Shown: positions 35,145 through 44,894, counted from the first letter of the stretch. The stretch: DNA of 64,000 nt from Bacteroidota bacterium (GCA_016711505.1 JADJSV010000004.1:218558-282557), one strand, 5' to 3'. Made by a program: numbers and translations. Notes: a model not told the origin generated them from the sequence alone.

Positions 35145-36522
35145 ACAATTGCTGGCTGAATTCAAAGCAATTGTTGGTGATGAATTCGTTTATACTAATC
35201 GTGAAGTTCTCGAACAAAATTCACGGGACTATACTGAAGACCTGAGATTTTATCCCGAGGTTGTAGCTCGTCCTTCCAATGCAGAAGAAATTTCTTTATT
35301 GTTAAAGATATGCAATGAAGCTCGCGTGCCCGTTACTCCTCGCGGAGCCGGCACCGGTCTGAGTGGTGGTGCACTTCCTGTATTCGGTGGATTAGTCATT
35401 GCAATGGATCGGTTTAATAAGATCATTAAAATTGATGAAAGAAATTTGCAGGCTTTAGTAGAGCCGGGAGTTATCAATCAGGTTTTTCAAAATGCTGTCA
35501 TGGAGAAAGGTTTGTTTTATCCTCCTGATCCGGCCAGCAGAGGTTCTTGTTTTCTCGGTGGAAATCTGGCCGAAAGCGCCGGTGGACCAAAGGCAGTAAA
35601 GTATGGTGTCACTAAAGATTATGTTCTAAATTGTGAAGTCGTACTTCCTACAGGAGAGATCATCTGGACAGGTGCAAATGTTTTAAAAAATTCTACAGGT
35701 TATAATCTGACTCAGTTGTTGGTTGGAAGTGAAGGGACACTTGGAATAATTACAAAGATCGTTTTCAAATTACTTCCGCTGCCGACTGAAAATTTACTGA
35801 TGTTAGTACCATTTTTCAGCAGTGAAAAAGCATGTGAAGCAGTTTCTGCAATTTTCAGAGCAGGATTAACACCATCTGCATTGGAATTCATGGAAAGAGA
35901 TTGTTTGCTTTATGTAATGAAATATGTAGATGTAAAAATTCCGCTGAAGGATGAAATCAATGCTCACTTATTGATTGAAGTCGATGGTACGGATCGTGAT
36001 GTCTTATTCAAAGAATGTGAACGGATCTCGGAAATTCTTTACCAATATGAATGTGATGAAGTTTTATTCGCAGATACTGCGCAGCAAAAAGCTGATCTCT
36101 GGCGCGCCCGACGATCTGCAGGCGAAGCAGTAAAATCGCATTCAATTTACAAGGAAGAAGATACTGTTGTTCCCCGTGCTGAACTTCCAATACTTTTGAA
36201 AGGTGTAAAAGCAATAGGAGCGAAGTATGGTTTCCGAAGTGTGTGTTATGGTCATGCCGGTGATGGAAACTTACACGTAAATATAATCAAGGAAGAAATT
36301 TCTGATGAAGACTGGAATACAAAAGTTCCACTTGGAATCAGAGAGATCTTTGAACTTTGCGTTTCATTAGGCGGAACAATTTCCGGAGAACATGGAATCG
36401 GATATGTTCAAAAAGGATACATGGATATTGCTTTTAACAAAACACAAATGGATCTTATGAAAGGGATCAAAAATTTGTTTGATCCGAACGGTATATTGAA
36501 TCCGGGGAAAATTTTCTTGTAG
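35122..36522 (+). CDS. glcD: FAD-linked glycolate/lactate dehydrogenase (GlcD-like)
   Basis: A soluble FAD enzyme of 466 residues oxidising a 2-hydroxy acid (glycolate or D-lactate) to the keto acid. The FAD-binding PCMH domain is visible as VARPSNAEEISLLLKICNE, then PVTPRGAGTGLSGGALPVFGG, GLFYPPDPAS and GGNLAESAGGPKAVKYGVTK. The C-terminal domain ends with GHAGDGNLHVNII and GTISGEHGIGYVQKGYM, typical of GlcD/D-LDH. GTG 35122 is chosen because upstream in-frame sequence falls in the previous gene. The electron acceptor partners GlcE and GlcF are not adjacent; a separate quinone-linked Fe-S pair lies at 22-24 kb. Confidence 0.92.
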   Translation: MEFQKISEQLLAEFKAIVGDEFVYTNREVLEQNSRDYTEDLRFYPEVVARPSNAEEISLLLKICNEARVPVTPRGAGTGLSGGALPVFGGLVIAMDRFNKIIKIDERNLQALVEPGVINQVFQNAVMEKGLFYPPDPASRGSCFLGGNLAESAGGPKAVKYGVTKDYVLNCEVVLPTGEIIWTGANVLKNSTGYNLTQLLVGSEGTLGIITKIVFKLLPLPTENLLMLVPFFSSEKACEAVSAIFRAGLTPSALEFMERDCLLYVMKYVDVKIPLKDEINAHLLIEVDGTDRDVLFKECERISEILYQYECDEVLFADTAQQKADLWRARRSAGEAVKSHSIYKEEDTVVPRAELPILLKGVKAIGAKYGFRSVCYGHAGDGNLHVNIIKEEISDEDWNTKVPLGIREIFELCVSLGGTISGEHGIGYVQKGYMDIAFNKTQMDLMKGIKNLFDPNGILNPGKIFL

Positions 36523-36718
36523 TAAGTAGTGAGTAGCAAGTGGTAAGTAGCACTGCTTTCTTTTGTGCACAAAGATAAATAATTCGCCAAATAATATCAA
36601 TTGCCAGATAATTGCACTTAATTAATTAAAGCAGAAAATCAATAATAAATTATCAGTAAAGAAATCAATATCCTGAAGTAACTGGTGCTACTCACCACTT
36701 ACCACTCACCACTCATCA
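36521..36718. repeat. AAGTAGTGAGT word inverted repeat
   Basis: Left arm gtagtaagtagtgagtagcaagtggtaagtagcac; right arm (36687-36718) gtgctactcaccacttaccactcaccactcatc. The arms are separated by about 135 bp of AT-rich sequence with no gene. The word is about 7-8 bp and differs from those at other gaps. Confidence 0.65.
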
Positions 36719-36724
36719 ACAAAA

Positions 36725-37531
36725 GTGAAAAACAAAGTCATCATAATAACCGGTGCATCCGGCGGAATAGGAGAGTCGTTGGCAAAGAAATTTTCTGCTG
36801 AAGGTTCTGTTGTTGTTATTGCTGCGCGTCAACTTGAAAAATTAAATCAGTTGAAGACAGCACTCGAAAATTCCGGAGGAAAGGTTCATGCAGTGGCGTG
36901 TGATGTAAGTAATGAAGCGCATTGTAAATTACTTATCGATGAAACCATCAGAATGTATGGCCGCATCGATGTACTTATTAATAATGCAGGAATCTCTATG
37001 CGTGCACTCTTTAGTGATCTGGATGTTGATGTGATCCGGAAAGTTATGGATGTGAATTTCTGGGGAGCAGTATATTGCACGAAATCTGCTTTTCCATACT
37101 TGCTCAAATCAAAAGGAAGTATCGTAGGAATTTCGTCTATTGCAGGAAAAAAAGGTTTGCCCGGACGAACCGGATATTCAGCTTCAAAATTTGCCCTCGA
37201 AGGATTTCTGGAAACCATTCGTACAGAAAATCTGAAAAAAGATCTGCATGTTCTTGTTGCTTGTCCCGGATTTACTGCTTCAAATATTCGTCAGTCTGCT
37301 TTGGCAAAAGATGGAAGTCAACAAGGCGAATCGCCACGTGATGAAAGCTCAATGATGTCATCCGATGAAGTTGCAAAACATATTTATAATGCCGTTGTAA
37401 AACGCAAACGCGACCTCATCCTTACAGGTAATGGAAAGCTAACCGTGTGGCTGAATAAATTTTTCCCCGCCTTCATGGATAAAATGGTTTATAATCATAT
37501 GGCGAAAGAACCGGATTCGCCATTTAAGTAA
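36725..37531 (+). CDS. Short-chain dehydrogenase/reductase (DHRS7B-like)
   Basis: A 268-residue NAD(P)-dependent oxidoreductase. The nucleotide-binding motif is TGASGGIG (9-16), followed by NNAG (86-89), Ser137-138, Tyr151 and Lys155 of the catalytic triad (YSASKFAL). Together with KDLHVLVACPGFTAS the pattern is of a classical SDR with a small C-terminal cap. Similar Bacteroidota proteins are close to DHRS7-type reductases. The start is GTG 36725; the substrate is unknown. It has no tight neighbours on its strand. Confidence 0.9.
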   Translation: MKNKVIIITGASGGIGESLAKKFSAEGSVVVIAARQLEKLNQLKTALENSGGKVHAVACDVSNEAHCKLLIDETIRMYGRIDVLINNAGISMRALFSDLDVDVIRKVMDVNFWGAVYCTKSAFPYLLKSKGSIVGISSIAGKKGLPGRTGYSASKFALEGFLETIRTENLKKDLHVLVACPGFTASNIRQSALAKDGSQQGESPRDESSMMSSDEVAKHIYNAVVKRKRDLILTGNGKLTVWLNKFFPAFMDKMVYNHMAKEPDSPFK

Positions 37532-37572
37532 GTAAACTTGCATCGAACAAATATCATTTAAATAAATATCTT

Positions 37573-37663
37573 GAACACTAAGTTCACTAAGTTTTTGGCA
37601 CAAGAGCACAAGTGAATTTTCAATTATGTGTTCTTGTAATAAAAACTAAGTGATCTTAGTGCT
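37573..37663. repeat. CACTAAG word inverted repeat
   Basis: Left arm aacactaagttcactaagtttttggcacaagagcaca and right arm tgtgttcttgtaataaaaactaagtgatcttagtgc are reverse complements with several mismatches. Lies between the SDR gene and a converging gene. Confidence 0.65.
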
Positions 37664-37703
37664 AATTTTTTTCTGTTTCAGATATTTCCCGGCAATTAAT
37701 GAA

Positions 37704-38096
37704 TCACTTGATCGTCGTCTGCATCTTCCTAACTCCCAGAAACCGATCCTTTTCATTGTAAACATACACTTTGTAAACTCCCTGTTTGTAGAAAGTAATT
37801 TCTTTGTAAAACCAATTACTTTCGGGATCTACTTTCATCTTAACTGAGTTGATGAAGGTTTCTTTCTTGTCTATCATCAGATAAATATCAAAAGTAACTT
37901 CTGAAGACGCTATTGGATTTTTATGTTTCACAAGCACATTAAAGAATCCACCTTTTTTGCTGATTGAAAAATAACCACTGGGATTAACGGGCGATCCGTC
38001 TTTTGCAACTCTTTCACAGAAGATAACATCCTGTGCGTGGAGAGAAATTCCTGCCAACAGGAAGAAAAACAATAGAAGCAGTTTACGGATGTTCAT
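37704..38096 (-). CDS. Small exported protein downstream of a TonB receptor
   Basis: A 130-residue exported protein: signal peptide MNIRKLLLLFFFLLAGISLHAQ, then a beta-rich mature part (GYFSISKKGGFFNVLVKHKN; FDIYLMIDKKETFINSVKMK; VYVYNEKDRFLGV). The pattern suggests a single beta-sandwich domain. It begins in a one-base TGATG overlap with the TonB receptor stop, so it is coupled to it. The longer frame from 38189 overlaps the receptor and is not used. Family not recognised. It probably acts with the receptor in the envelope. Confidence 0.75.
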   Translation of the reverse strand: MNIRKLLLLFFFLLAGISLHAQDVIFCERVAKDGSPVNPSGYFSISKKGGFFNVLVKHKNPIASSEVTFDIYLMIDKKETFINSVKMKVDPESNWFYKEITFYKQGVYKVYVYNEKDRFLGVRKMQTTIK

Positions 38097-40609
38097 CAAA
38101 ATTGTGCAGTTAATCGAATGTTCAATTGACGACCTGTCAGATAATTTGGAACAGCATATTTTCTTGCATTTGTAACATCTGTGATCCATGTATATGAAGC
38201 AACATTACTCACTTGTAATAAATTGAAGACTTCCAGTCCAACCCACATTGATTCAAAATTCTTCATGAATTTTCCCTGTGGTTTCTTTTTTACTTCGTCG
38301 CCGATAAGTTGTTTCGAAAATCCGATATCTACACGACGATAAGTTGGTGTTCTTAACAAATCAGTATACCTGTTGTTTCCAGGAGGTCCAAATGGCAATG
38401 CTGTTCCGAAGATCAGACTTAACTGCATTTTGTATGTTGGAAATTTTGGAAGGTAATCCTGGAAAAATACTCCAAATGTCAACCGTTGATCAGCAGGACG
38501 CGGGATATAACCGGGTTCCACTTTTGTTGAATCAACCGGTTTGGAATTTGATGTACCGGGAAAAATCTCTTTGCCTTCTTCGTCGAAATATCTGTAATAG
38601 AAATCGCCACGGAGGTCTTCTTCCGTCTGCAAATAAGAAACACTTAACCACGATTCTGCTCCAGGTACAAAATCTCCAAAGAGCCGCAGATCGATTCCTT
38701 GTGAATAACCTTTGGATGTAAATTGCGGTAAGTACCGCAACCGTAGATTATCTACTTTGTATGGAATCAGATTTTCAAGCGACTTATAAAAAACTTCTGC
38801 TGTCAATTTAAATTCGCGACCTAATGCAAGAAAGGTCATGTCTCCACCAATTACTGCATGTATAGACTTTTGAGCCTTTACATCCGGATAAAGTTTTCCG
38901 TCAGAACCCCGGAGTTCACGATAGAAAGGTGGCTGATAATAAAAACCGCCGGCTGCACGCAAACTCAGATTTTTTTTACCACGAGGTTTATAAGTAACGG
39001 AAACACGTGGCGAGATGATCAGCTCTTCATTCAGATCGGAGTAATTAGCTCTGATACCTGTTGTCAGTACTAATCGCGTGGTATCTGTGATTTGCCATGT
39101 ATTCTGGATGTATCCATTTATCCGGTGTGTAGTCAGATTATTCTTTCCAATAACAACATCGTTTAATATGATCTGCGGATTCATCGAATCTCTGTATGAA
39201 TTTATAGAAAATCCTGCAGAGTCATTATAATACCATTCATGTAATTTATCGGAAAAAGTCTCTTGCTGAACTTTTACTCCCCATTGCCATATGCTGCTTT
39301 CATTAATGATTTCACCTTTTTGTTCAAGAGAAAAAATTTCTCCATCAAGTGTATTTCTTGCATGATTCAAAAAGGAGCCGACACCGAGATTGAAAGCAAC
39401 GTTCCCAAAATCATCTTTCCCAAGATCGTTTTCTAACTGATCTAAAAAATATTGTCCGAGGATATCAAAGTTTTCTTCTTCATGCGATTTATAATAAGAT
39501 CCGATCAGTTTCAGTGACAATTTTGGCTTAGGTTTGAATGTTGCGGAAAAAGAACCTGTAAAGGTTTCGTATTTGTCAAGCTCCTGACCTTCAAAGTAAA
39601 CAGTGAACCGTTTTGCATCGTTTATCGTTCCGAAATTCGTTTCTCTTGATTGTGGTACGAGATTATATCTGTTGCGTGCATAGTTTCCGAAAACTTCAAC
39701 ATTTAACTTTTTAGAAATGTCGACACCGGTCAATATCTGAACATCTGTGAATGATGGTTTGTATTCACCTTCGGTTTCAAATGTGTTTAGTAAATATTGA
39801 TTTGATTTTTGTCTTCCACCAAGCATGTAATAAAATTTCCCCGTCTTGCTTTGGTTTTCAAGTTCAAGCGAAGCTCCCAATAAAGATGCACTGACAGATC
39901 CGCCGAATTTTTTAGGACGACGATAACGGATATCAAGAACAGAACTTAATTTATCTCCGTACTTTGCATCAAAGCCACCGGCAGAAAATTTTATACCGTC
40001 AACCATATCAGGATTAATAACACTTAATCCTTCCTGTTGTCCCGATCGCACGAGCATTGGTCGGTAAACTTCAAAGTCATTAATGTAAACCAGATTCTCA
40101 TCATAATTTCCGCCCCGAACATTGTAGGTTGAACTTAATTCATTTGCGGAAGAAACACCTGGTAACGTTTTTAAAATATCTTCCACAGACTGATTTGGTG
40201 TCGGAATCATTTTGACAATTTTCGGGTCTATCGGTGTCGCATTTTCACTCTTCAACGATTTATCATAAACAGTAAACTCAGTTATCTGATAGATCTTACC
40301 TGTCATTTTTGAAATGATCTCTTTTTTCTCTCCCGGAATCAGACGAATATTAAAAGTATCTTGTTTGAGACCTGTATATGAAATGATCACTTGCAAATTT
40401 TCATTTGCAGGAACCTGAAAAGTAAATGATCCATCATCTTTTGAATATACACCAATTGCTTTGCCAATTACACCAATGCTGGCGCCAAAAAGTGGTTTCC
40501 CATCTGGGTCCTTAACTTTTCCGGAAATTGTACCAACTTGTTGAGCATTTATCGTTAGTGATAAAAAAACGAAAGCGAAAAAGGAGAGAAGCAGGCGCTT
40601 GCTTGCCAT
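38096..40609 (-). CDS. TonB-dependent receptor with carboxypeptidase-like N-domain
   Basis: An 837-residue outer-membrane receptor. The signal peptide is MASKRLLLSFFAFVFLSLTINAQ. Residues about 28-110 form a carboxypeptidase-regulatory-like domain (GTISGKVKDPDGKPLFGASI), typical of Bacteroidota receptors. A plug domain follows with PNQSVEDILKTLPGVSS and VRGGNYDENLVYINDFEVY. The barrel ends LTGRQLNIRLTAQF with a terminal Phe, as required for outer-membrane insertion. TonB receptors import large substrates with energy from ExbBD-TonB; no substrate clue here. ATG 40609 gives the signal peptide. Operon partners flank it on both sides. Confidence 0.93.
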   Translation of the reverse strand: MASKRLLLSFFAFVFLSLTINAQQVGTISGKVKDPDGKPLFGASIGVIGKAIGVYSKDDGSFTFQVPANENLQVIISYTGLKQDTFNIRLIPGEKKEIISKMTGKIYQITEFTVYDKSLKSENATPIDPKIVKMIPTPNQSVEDILKTLPGVSSANELSSTYNVRGGNYDENLVYINDFEVYRPMLVRSGQQEGLSVINPDMVDGIKFSAGGFDAKYGDKLSSVLDIRYRRPKKFGGSVSASLLGASLELENQSKTGKFYYMLGGRQKSNQYLLNTFETEGEYKPSFTDVQILTGVDISKKLNVEVFGNYARNRYNLVPQSRETNFGTINDAKRFTVYFEGQELDKYETFTGSFSATFKPKPKLSLKLIGSYYKSHEEENFDILGQYFLDQLENDLGKDDFGNVAFNLGVGSFLNHARNTLDGEIFSLEQKGEIINESSIWQWGVKVQQETFSDKLHEWYYNDSAGFSINSYRDSMNPQIILNDVVIGKNNLTTHRINGYIQNTWQITDTTRLVLTTGIRANYSDLNEELIISPRVSVTYKPRGKKNLSLRAAGGFYYQPPFYRELRGSDGKLYPDVKAQKSIHAVIGGDMTFLALGREFKLTAEVFYKSLENLIPYKVDNLRLRYLPQFTSKGYSQGIDLRLFGDFVPGAESWLSVSYLQTEEDLRGDFYYRYFDEEGKEIFPGTSNSKPVDSTKVEPGYIPRPADQRLTFGVFFQDYLPKFPTYKMQLSLIFGTALPFGPPGNNRYTDLLRTPTYRRVDIGFSKQLIGDEVKKKPQGKFMKNFESMWVGLEVFNLLQVSNVASYTWITDVTNARKYAVPNYLTGRQLNIRLTAQF

Positions 40610-40637
40610 AAGCGAGAAGGGGTTTAGTCTGATGAAG

Positions 40638-41285
40638 TTAGTCCTTAGATGGTGTTTCTTTCTTTTTGAATGCACCATTCTGCCACATTTGAATAAACTT
40701 TGACCAGGCAATTGGATTCAGTAAATTGTTTGGCGGAAGTTGGCCGGCATAATACAAACGTGTCGAATTTTGTTCCATGGCATATTTGAAATTCATACTT
40801 CCATCCATAGCCATACCGCTTGCAAGAAATGCAAGTTTACCTTCACTCAGATTTTTCTCCGCACGTGCAAGATCGTCATCAGGAATTCTCAACTGAATAA
40901 AAGCTTCTTTAAACTGTTCTTTGGTCGGCCAGGGAAAAATCACCACTTCACGAAGTAAAATTGTATCAGGCTTTAGGATCTGAATCATAGAACAACGCAT
41001 GTCGCTTAAAGTATCAGGAATTACGAATATAGCTTTCTTAAATCCAATAGCACCAAATTCAATTGTATCTCGCATTTTGGCAACGAAAGAGAAAAAACCG
41101 AAGTAATCACTGATCGTTCCGCGGTTGGAATTCTTAATCATCACACTCGTAAAAGGTATAGGTGCCAGACTATCAGCGGTCACGATAACGCCGGAAAACT
41201 GAACCAGGCCTTCATGATCTATCTTTTGGGCCTGACTTACTGCCGAAAGAACACATACGAATGCTAACAGTACTAATTTCTTCAT
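40638..41285 (-). CDS. Exported carboxypeptidase-regulatory-like domain protein
   Basis: A 215-residue exported protein with signal peptide (KKLVLLAFVCVLSAVSQAQ). Residues about 28-100 hold a carboxypeptidase D regulatory-like fold (VQFSGVIVTADSLAPIPF; TSVMIKNSNRGTISDYFGFF), a beta-sandwich also seen at the N-terminus of the adjacent receptor. The C-terminal part is charged and helical (LARAEKNLSEGKLAFLASG). It starts the operon that continues, 28 bp downstream, with the TonB receptor. Its role is unknown. Confidence 0.8.
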   Translation of the reverse strand: MKKLVLLAFVCVLSAVSQAQKIDHEGLVQFSGVIVTADSLAPIPFTSVMIKNSNRGTISDYFGFFSFVAKMRDTIEFGAIGFKKAIFVIPDTLSDMRCSMIQILKPDTILLREVVIFPWPTKEQFKEAFIQLRIPDDDLARAEKNLSEGKLAFLASGMAMDGSMNFKYAMEQNSTRLYYAGQLPPNNLLNPIAWSKFIQMWQNGAFKKKETPSKD

Positions 41286-41377
41286 TGCTTTAGGATTTAT
41301 AATGGGCTAAAGTACTCACTTATTTTCAACCCATGAACGATAAAATAAGGTTAAAAATTGTTACTTTTCAATGATGA

Positions 41378-41404
41378 TTGGTTAGATGAAATTAGTTAAA
41401 TTTG
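41378..41404 (+). promoter_or_regulatory. Promoter of the alkB operon
   Basis: TTG (41378-41380), 16 bp, then TAAATTTG (41397-41404) match the Bacteroidota -33/-7 elements, with a slightly short spacer. The ATG of alkB at 41424 is about 20 bp downstream. Confidence 0.5.
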
Positions 41405-41423
41405 GTCAACTTCTGAATTAAAA

Positions 41424-42452
41424 ATGTTACGAAATCTGAGTTATTTGTGGAGCCTATTACCGGGAATTGTCACTGTTTACGGTAACTTATATGGAGGTTA
41501 TTGGGCATTTGCAAATCTGATTTTTACACTTGGGTTTCTCAGCATTATTGAATGGTTCATGCCTGAGAATAAGTCAAATAGCTATTCGGAAAATGTAATT
41601 GTTCCGGATCTGATCCTCATTTTGCATGTTGCATTTCAGATCTTATGCCTGTCTTCTTTGTTTTATTCCGTCCATCTTGGCCAACTCAATGGAATAGCCT
41701 TGATCGGTGCAACGCTTTCAACAGGTATACACTCAGGCTCTTCTGCAATTGTAGTTGCGCATGAATTGATCCACAGAAAAAGTAGGATATTTCGGTTCAT
41801 GGGAAAGTTTTTGCTTTTCACTGTTGGAAATATTTACTTCTATATTGAGCATCTTCGAGTTCATCATAAATGGGTTGGAACAGACAAAGATCCGGCAACG
41901 GCAAAAAGGAATGAGTCTCTTTATGCATTTTTTGTTCGGTCGATGTTTGGTCAGATTACAAATGCGTGGAGACTTGAAAAAGAACGTTTGACAATTGAAA
42001 ATAAAAACCCTCTGGGCAATGCTGTCCTGAAAAATTCACTTTTACTTATAACTCTTCTTTCGGGTCTATACTTAGGTTTTGGATTCATGGGCGTTGCTGT
42101 TTATCTCTTGCATATTCTAATTGCAAACTTTCTACTCGAATACACTAATTATATCGAACACTACGGACTTTCAAGAAAAGAAAATGAAAGAGTGAAAGAA
42201 GATTTAAGCTGGCAAACCGATAAAGTTATAAGCAGATTTTTTCTGATCGATCTAAGCAGACATAGTGACCATCATTATTATGCTTCAAAACCTTTTCATA
42301 CATTGAAAAGCTATGAGCAAAGTCCCAAATTGCCCGGAGGATATGCATCGGCAATTTATCTGGCATTAATTCCGCCCCTTTGGTTCAAAGTTGTCAATCG
42401 ATGTCTTGATAATTATAAAAATACTTCAGTTGTAAATTTGAGTGTCACTTGA
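41424..42452 (+). CDS. alkB: Alkane 1-monooxygenase (AlkB-like membrane diiron enzyme)
   Basis: A 342-residue integral membrane protein with about six helices. It hydroxylates terminal carbons of alkanes with O2 and electrons from rubredoxin. All signature motifs are visible: HELIH (113-117), HLRVHH (143-148), NYIEHYG (242-248) and RHSDHH (279-284), giving the histidines that hold the diiron centre. No rubredoxin or rubredoxin reductase lies beside it. Its TGA is followed after 2 bp by the ATG of a lipoprotein. The hydrocarbon substrate range cannot be told; related fatty-acid hydroxylases share these boxes, but the NYxEHYG motif favours AlkB. Confidence 0.92.
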   Translation: MLRNLSYLWSLLPGIVTVYGNLYGGYWAFANLIFTLGFLSIIEWFMPENKSNSYSENVIVPDLILILHVAFQILCLSSLFYSVHLGQLNGIALIGATLSTGIHSGSSAIVVAHELIHRKSRIFRFMGKFLLFTVGNIYFYIEHLRVHHKWVGTDKDPATAKRNESLYAFFVRSMFGQITNAWRLEKERLTIENKNPLGNAVLKNSLLLITLLSGLYLGFGFMGVAVYLLHILIANFLLEYTNYIEHYGLSRKENERVKEDLSWQTDKVISRFFLIDLSRHSDHHYYASKPFHTLKSYEQSPKLPGGYASAIYLALIPPLWFKVVNRCLDNYKNTSVVNLSVT

Positions 42453-42454
42453 TC

Positions 42455-43180
42455 ATGATTTATAAAAACAATTTTTTGTCCGGATATTTTTTCATTTCAC
42501 TGGTATCACTGGTGATGCTTCTGAACGCTTGTAAAAAAGATGTATATCTTGAAGTTTCTTCAAACAATTACAATAGTTATTATCCTGTGGAAATAGGATA
42601 TTGGATCGAATATCAGGCAGATTCAATTATTCATCTGAGCAATGATGACATTAACCTTGTGGATACAAGTATTGTGGCATATCATTTTTATATCAGAGAG
42701 GAAATAGACAGTGCGATGATCGATGGTGAGGGGGATACAGCCTATGTAATTAGCAGATACAAGCGGACTGCTGATACTTTGCCTTGGGAATTCACTGCTA
42801 TCTGGACTTCAAAGCTTACAAAGAATTCCTTGGAAAGAGTGGAGGATAATCGCAGATATATCCGCATGACTTTTCCTTTTAAATCAGATTACATATGGAA
42901 TGGAAATGCATATAATAATCTGACTCAGGAAGATTATACTTATGAAGATCTTTTTTCTTCATCAACATTTTCAGGATTGAATTTTGATTCAACTGTTACC
43001 ATAAATCAAAATGAATTTATTTCAAATATAAACCGGATAATAAAAAAAGAAATTTACGGTAATCACGTTGGGTTATTGTATAAACAGATAGATAGTGTTG
43101 GAGTTGCAAATACACAGAATGGAATTGTCATTCTTAGCGGACTGGAGTATGAGCAAACCGTTACAGATTATAAACAGTAA
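42455..43180 (+). CDS. Putative lipoprotein of unknown function
   Basis: A protein of 241 residues with a lipobox (SLVMLLNACKK, Cys at about residue 26). The ATG at 42455 is used; the raw frame also allows TTG 42449. The mature part is acidic and beta-rich with repeated YxxG and D/N-rich loops (YPVEIGYWIEYQADSIIHLS). No family is recognised. It follows alkB by 2 bp and precedes the subtilase by 1 bp, so the three probably form one transcript. Expected location is the outer membrane, periplasmic or surface side. Confidence 0.72.
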   Translation: MIYKNNFLSGYFFISLVSLVMLLNACKKDVYLEVSSNNYNSYYPVEIGYWIEYQADSIIHLSNDDINLVDTSIVAYHFYIREEIDSAMIDGEGDTAYVISRYKRTADTLPWEFTAIWTSKLTKNSLERVEDNRRYIRMTFPFKSDYIWNGNAYNNLTQEDYTYEDLFSSSTFSGLNFDSTVTINQNEFISNINRIIKKEIYGNHVGLLYKQIDSVGVANTQNGIVILSGLEYEQTVTDYKQ

Positions 43181-43181
43181 G

Positions 43182-44825
43182 ATGAAATCACAGATCAGAT
43201 TGATGTTGATACTTATCGCATCATTATTTGCAGATCAAACGTCTGCACAAAAATTCTTTATTCGTTTCACAGATAAAGCGAACTCAGTTTATTCTACATC
43301 AGATCCAGCCGCTTTTCTTTCTGCAAGAGCAATCGCAAGGAGAGCCGCACATTCCATTCCGGTAACAGAACAGGATCTGCCTGTAAATCAGAATTACATT
43401 GATGGTGTCTTAGCACAAGGTGCCGGATTAATTTCGAGAAGCAAATGGTTTAATGGAATCACTGTTGTTTGTGACTCTTCGGTTTTAGCAAATATTCTAA
43501 CATTACCATATGTTGTGAATATTACTAAGGTTATACATCCCATTCAGAATCGAAGCGATTCAAAATTTGATACGGGAATACCTTTCGCAAGAAAATCTGA
43601 ATTGATGACACCGCCATTAAATTATGGTACCTCCTTTAATCAGATCAATTTGATGAATGGTGAGTATTTACATAACAATGGATATACCGGTACCGGTATG
43701 GTCATAGCAGTTTTGGATGCCGGTTTTTACAGCGTCGATAATTTATCAGCTTTTGATAGTCTTAGAAACAGAAATGGAATTTTAGGTACTTGGGATTTTG
43801 TAGATAATAATTCTTCGGTCTATGAAGACGATACACATGGAATGGAAGTGCTTTCAACAATTGCGGGAAATGTTCCCGGTGAATTAGTAGGAACGGCACC
43901 TGATGCAAATTTCTGGCTGCTGAGAACTGAAGATGTTTTTTCTGAAAATATTATTGAAGAGTATAATTGGGCAGCAGGAGCAGAGTTTGCTGATAGTGTA
44001 GGTGCAGATGTGATTTCATCATCGCTTGGCTACTCTGATTTTGATGACTCAACAGCATCACATACTTATGCAGATATGGATGGAAACACTTGTCCATCTT
44101 CCATAGCAGCTGATATTGCTTTTTCAAAAGGTATTTTAGTTGTCACAAGTGCGGGCAATTCAGGAAATAATTTCTGGCATTATATCAGTGCACCTGCTGA
44201 TGGTGACAGCGTTCTTGCAGTTGGTGCAGTTGATTCTGATGGAAACTATGTTTCATTCAGTTCATACGGACCTTCAAGCGATGGCGATATCAAACCGAAT
44301 GTTGCTGCTAAAGGAGCCAATGCTACAGTTGCAGATCCATTTGGTACGATCGGTGGTGCAAATGGAACTTCGTTTTCTTGTCCTATCCTTGCCGGAGCTG
44401 CTACATGTTTATTGCAGGCGCATCCTGGGAAATCAGTTCTGGAAGTAAAAAATGCAATTGAAAGAAGTGCGAATTATTTCAATACACCAACGGATACACT
44501 GGGGTACGGAATCCCGAATTTTGGAAATGCGCATTTTATTTTGAGTGGAATAGAAGACAGAGAAAATATAATTCCATTAATAATTTATCCGAATCCGATT
44601 TTAGAAAATCTATACTTGCAGATATTTACATATTCTAACGAAGCGGTAAAGATTCAGATGATCGATCTATTGGGAAAAGTTGTCGCTAAATCCGAATTCA
44701 ATACTTTCATGGTTGGATATAATATTATTGATTTCCCTCTTCCTTCAGATCTTTCGCAAGGTATTTATCTGATCAATATAAAAAGTGAATCATTTGAGTA
44801 CACACGAAGAGTTATAAAGAATTAA
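43182..44825 (+). CDS. Secreted subtilisin-like serine protease (S8) with T9SS signal
   Basis: A 547-residue S8 peptidase. The signal peptide is MKSQIRLMLILIASLFADQTSA. The catalytic residues are Asp in VIAVLDAGFYSVDN, His in YEDDTHGMEVLSTIAG and Ser in GGANGTSFSCPILAGAA. The oxyanion Asn lies in VVTSAGNSGNN. The last 80 residues are a T9SS domain (LIIYPNPILENLY to YTRRVIKN). ATG 43182 gives the signal peptide; the longer frame from 43095 is inside the lipoprotein gene. It is probably surface-exposed or secreted and degrades proteins. Confidence 0.92.
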   Translation: MKSQIRLMLILIASLFADQTSAQKFFIRFTDKANSVYSTSDPAAFLSARAIARRAAHSIPVTEQDLPVNQNYIDGVLAQGAGLISRSKWFNGITVVCDSSVLANILTLPYVVNITKVIHPIQNRSDSKFDTGIPFARKSELMTPPLNYGTSFNQINLMNGEYLHNNGYTGTGMVIAVLDAGFYSVDNLSAFDSLRNRNGILGTWDFVDNNSSVYEDDTHGMEVLSTIAGNVPGELVGTAPDANFWLLRTEDVFSENIIEEYNWAAGAEFADSVGADVISSSLGYSDFDDSTASHTYADMDGNTCPSSIAADIAFSKGILVVTSAGNSGNNFWHYISAPADGDSVLAVGAVDSDGNYVSFSSYGPSSDGDIKPNVAAKGANATVADPFGTIGGANGTSFSCPILAGAATCLLQAHPGKSVLEVKNAIERSANYFNTPTDTLGYGIPNFGNAHFILSGIEDRENIIPLIIYPNPILENLYLQIFTYSNEAVKIQMIDLLGKVVAKSEFNTFMVGYNIIDFPLPSDLSQGIYLINIKSESFEYTRRVIKN

Positions 44826-44892
44826 AAGTGAAAAGTGAAAAGTGAAAAATGGCATCCGGAAAGTTAATGCTTTCAGAATGCCATTTTTCATT
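44826..44892. repeat. AAAGTGA word repeat with a mirrored tail
   Basis: Left words aagtgaaaagtgaaaagtgaaaaatggcat; the right side gcttt... atgccatttttcatt is the partial mirror, with the strongest pairing in AAAAATGGCAT / ATGCCATTTTT. It starts after the subtilase stop and ends near the stop of trxB, where the two genes converge. Confidence 0.65.
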
Positions 44893-44894
44893 AA

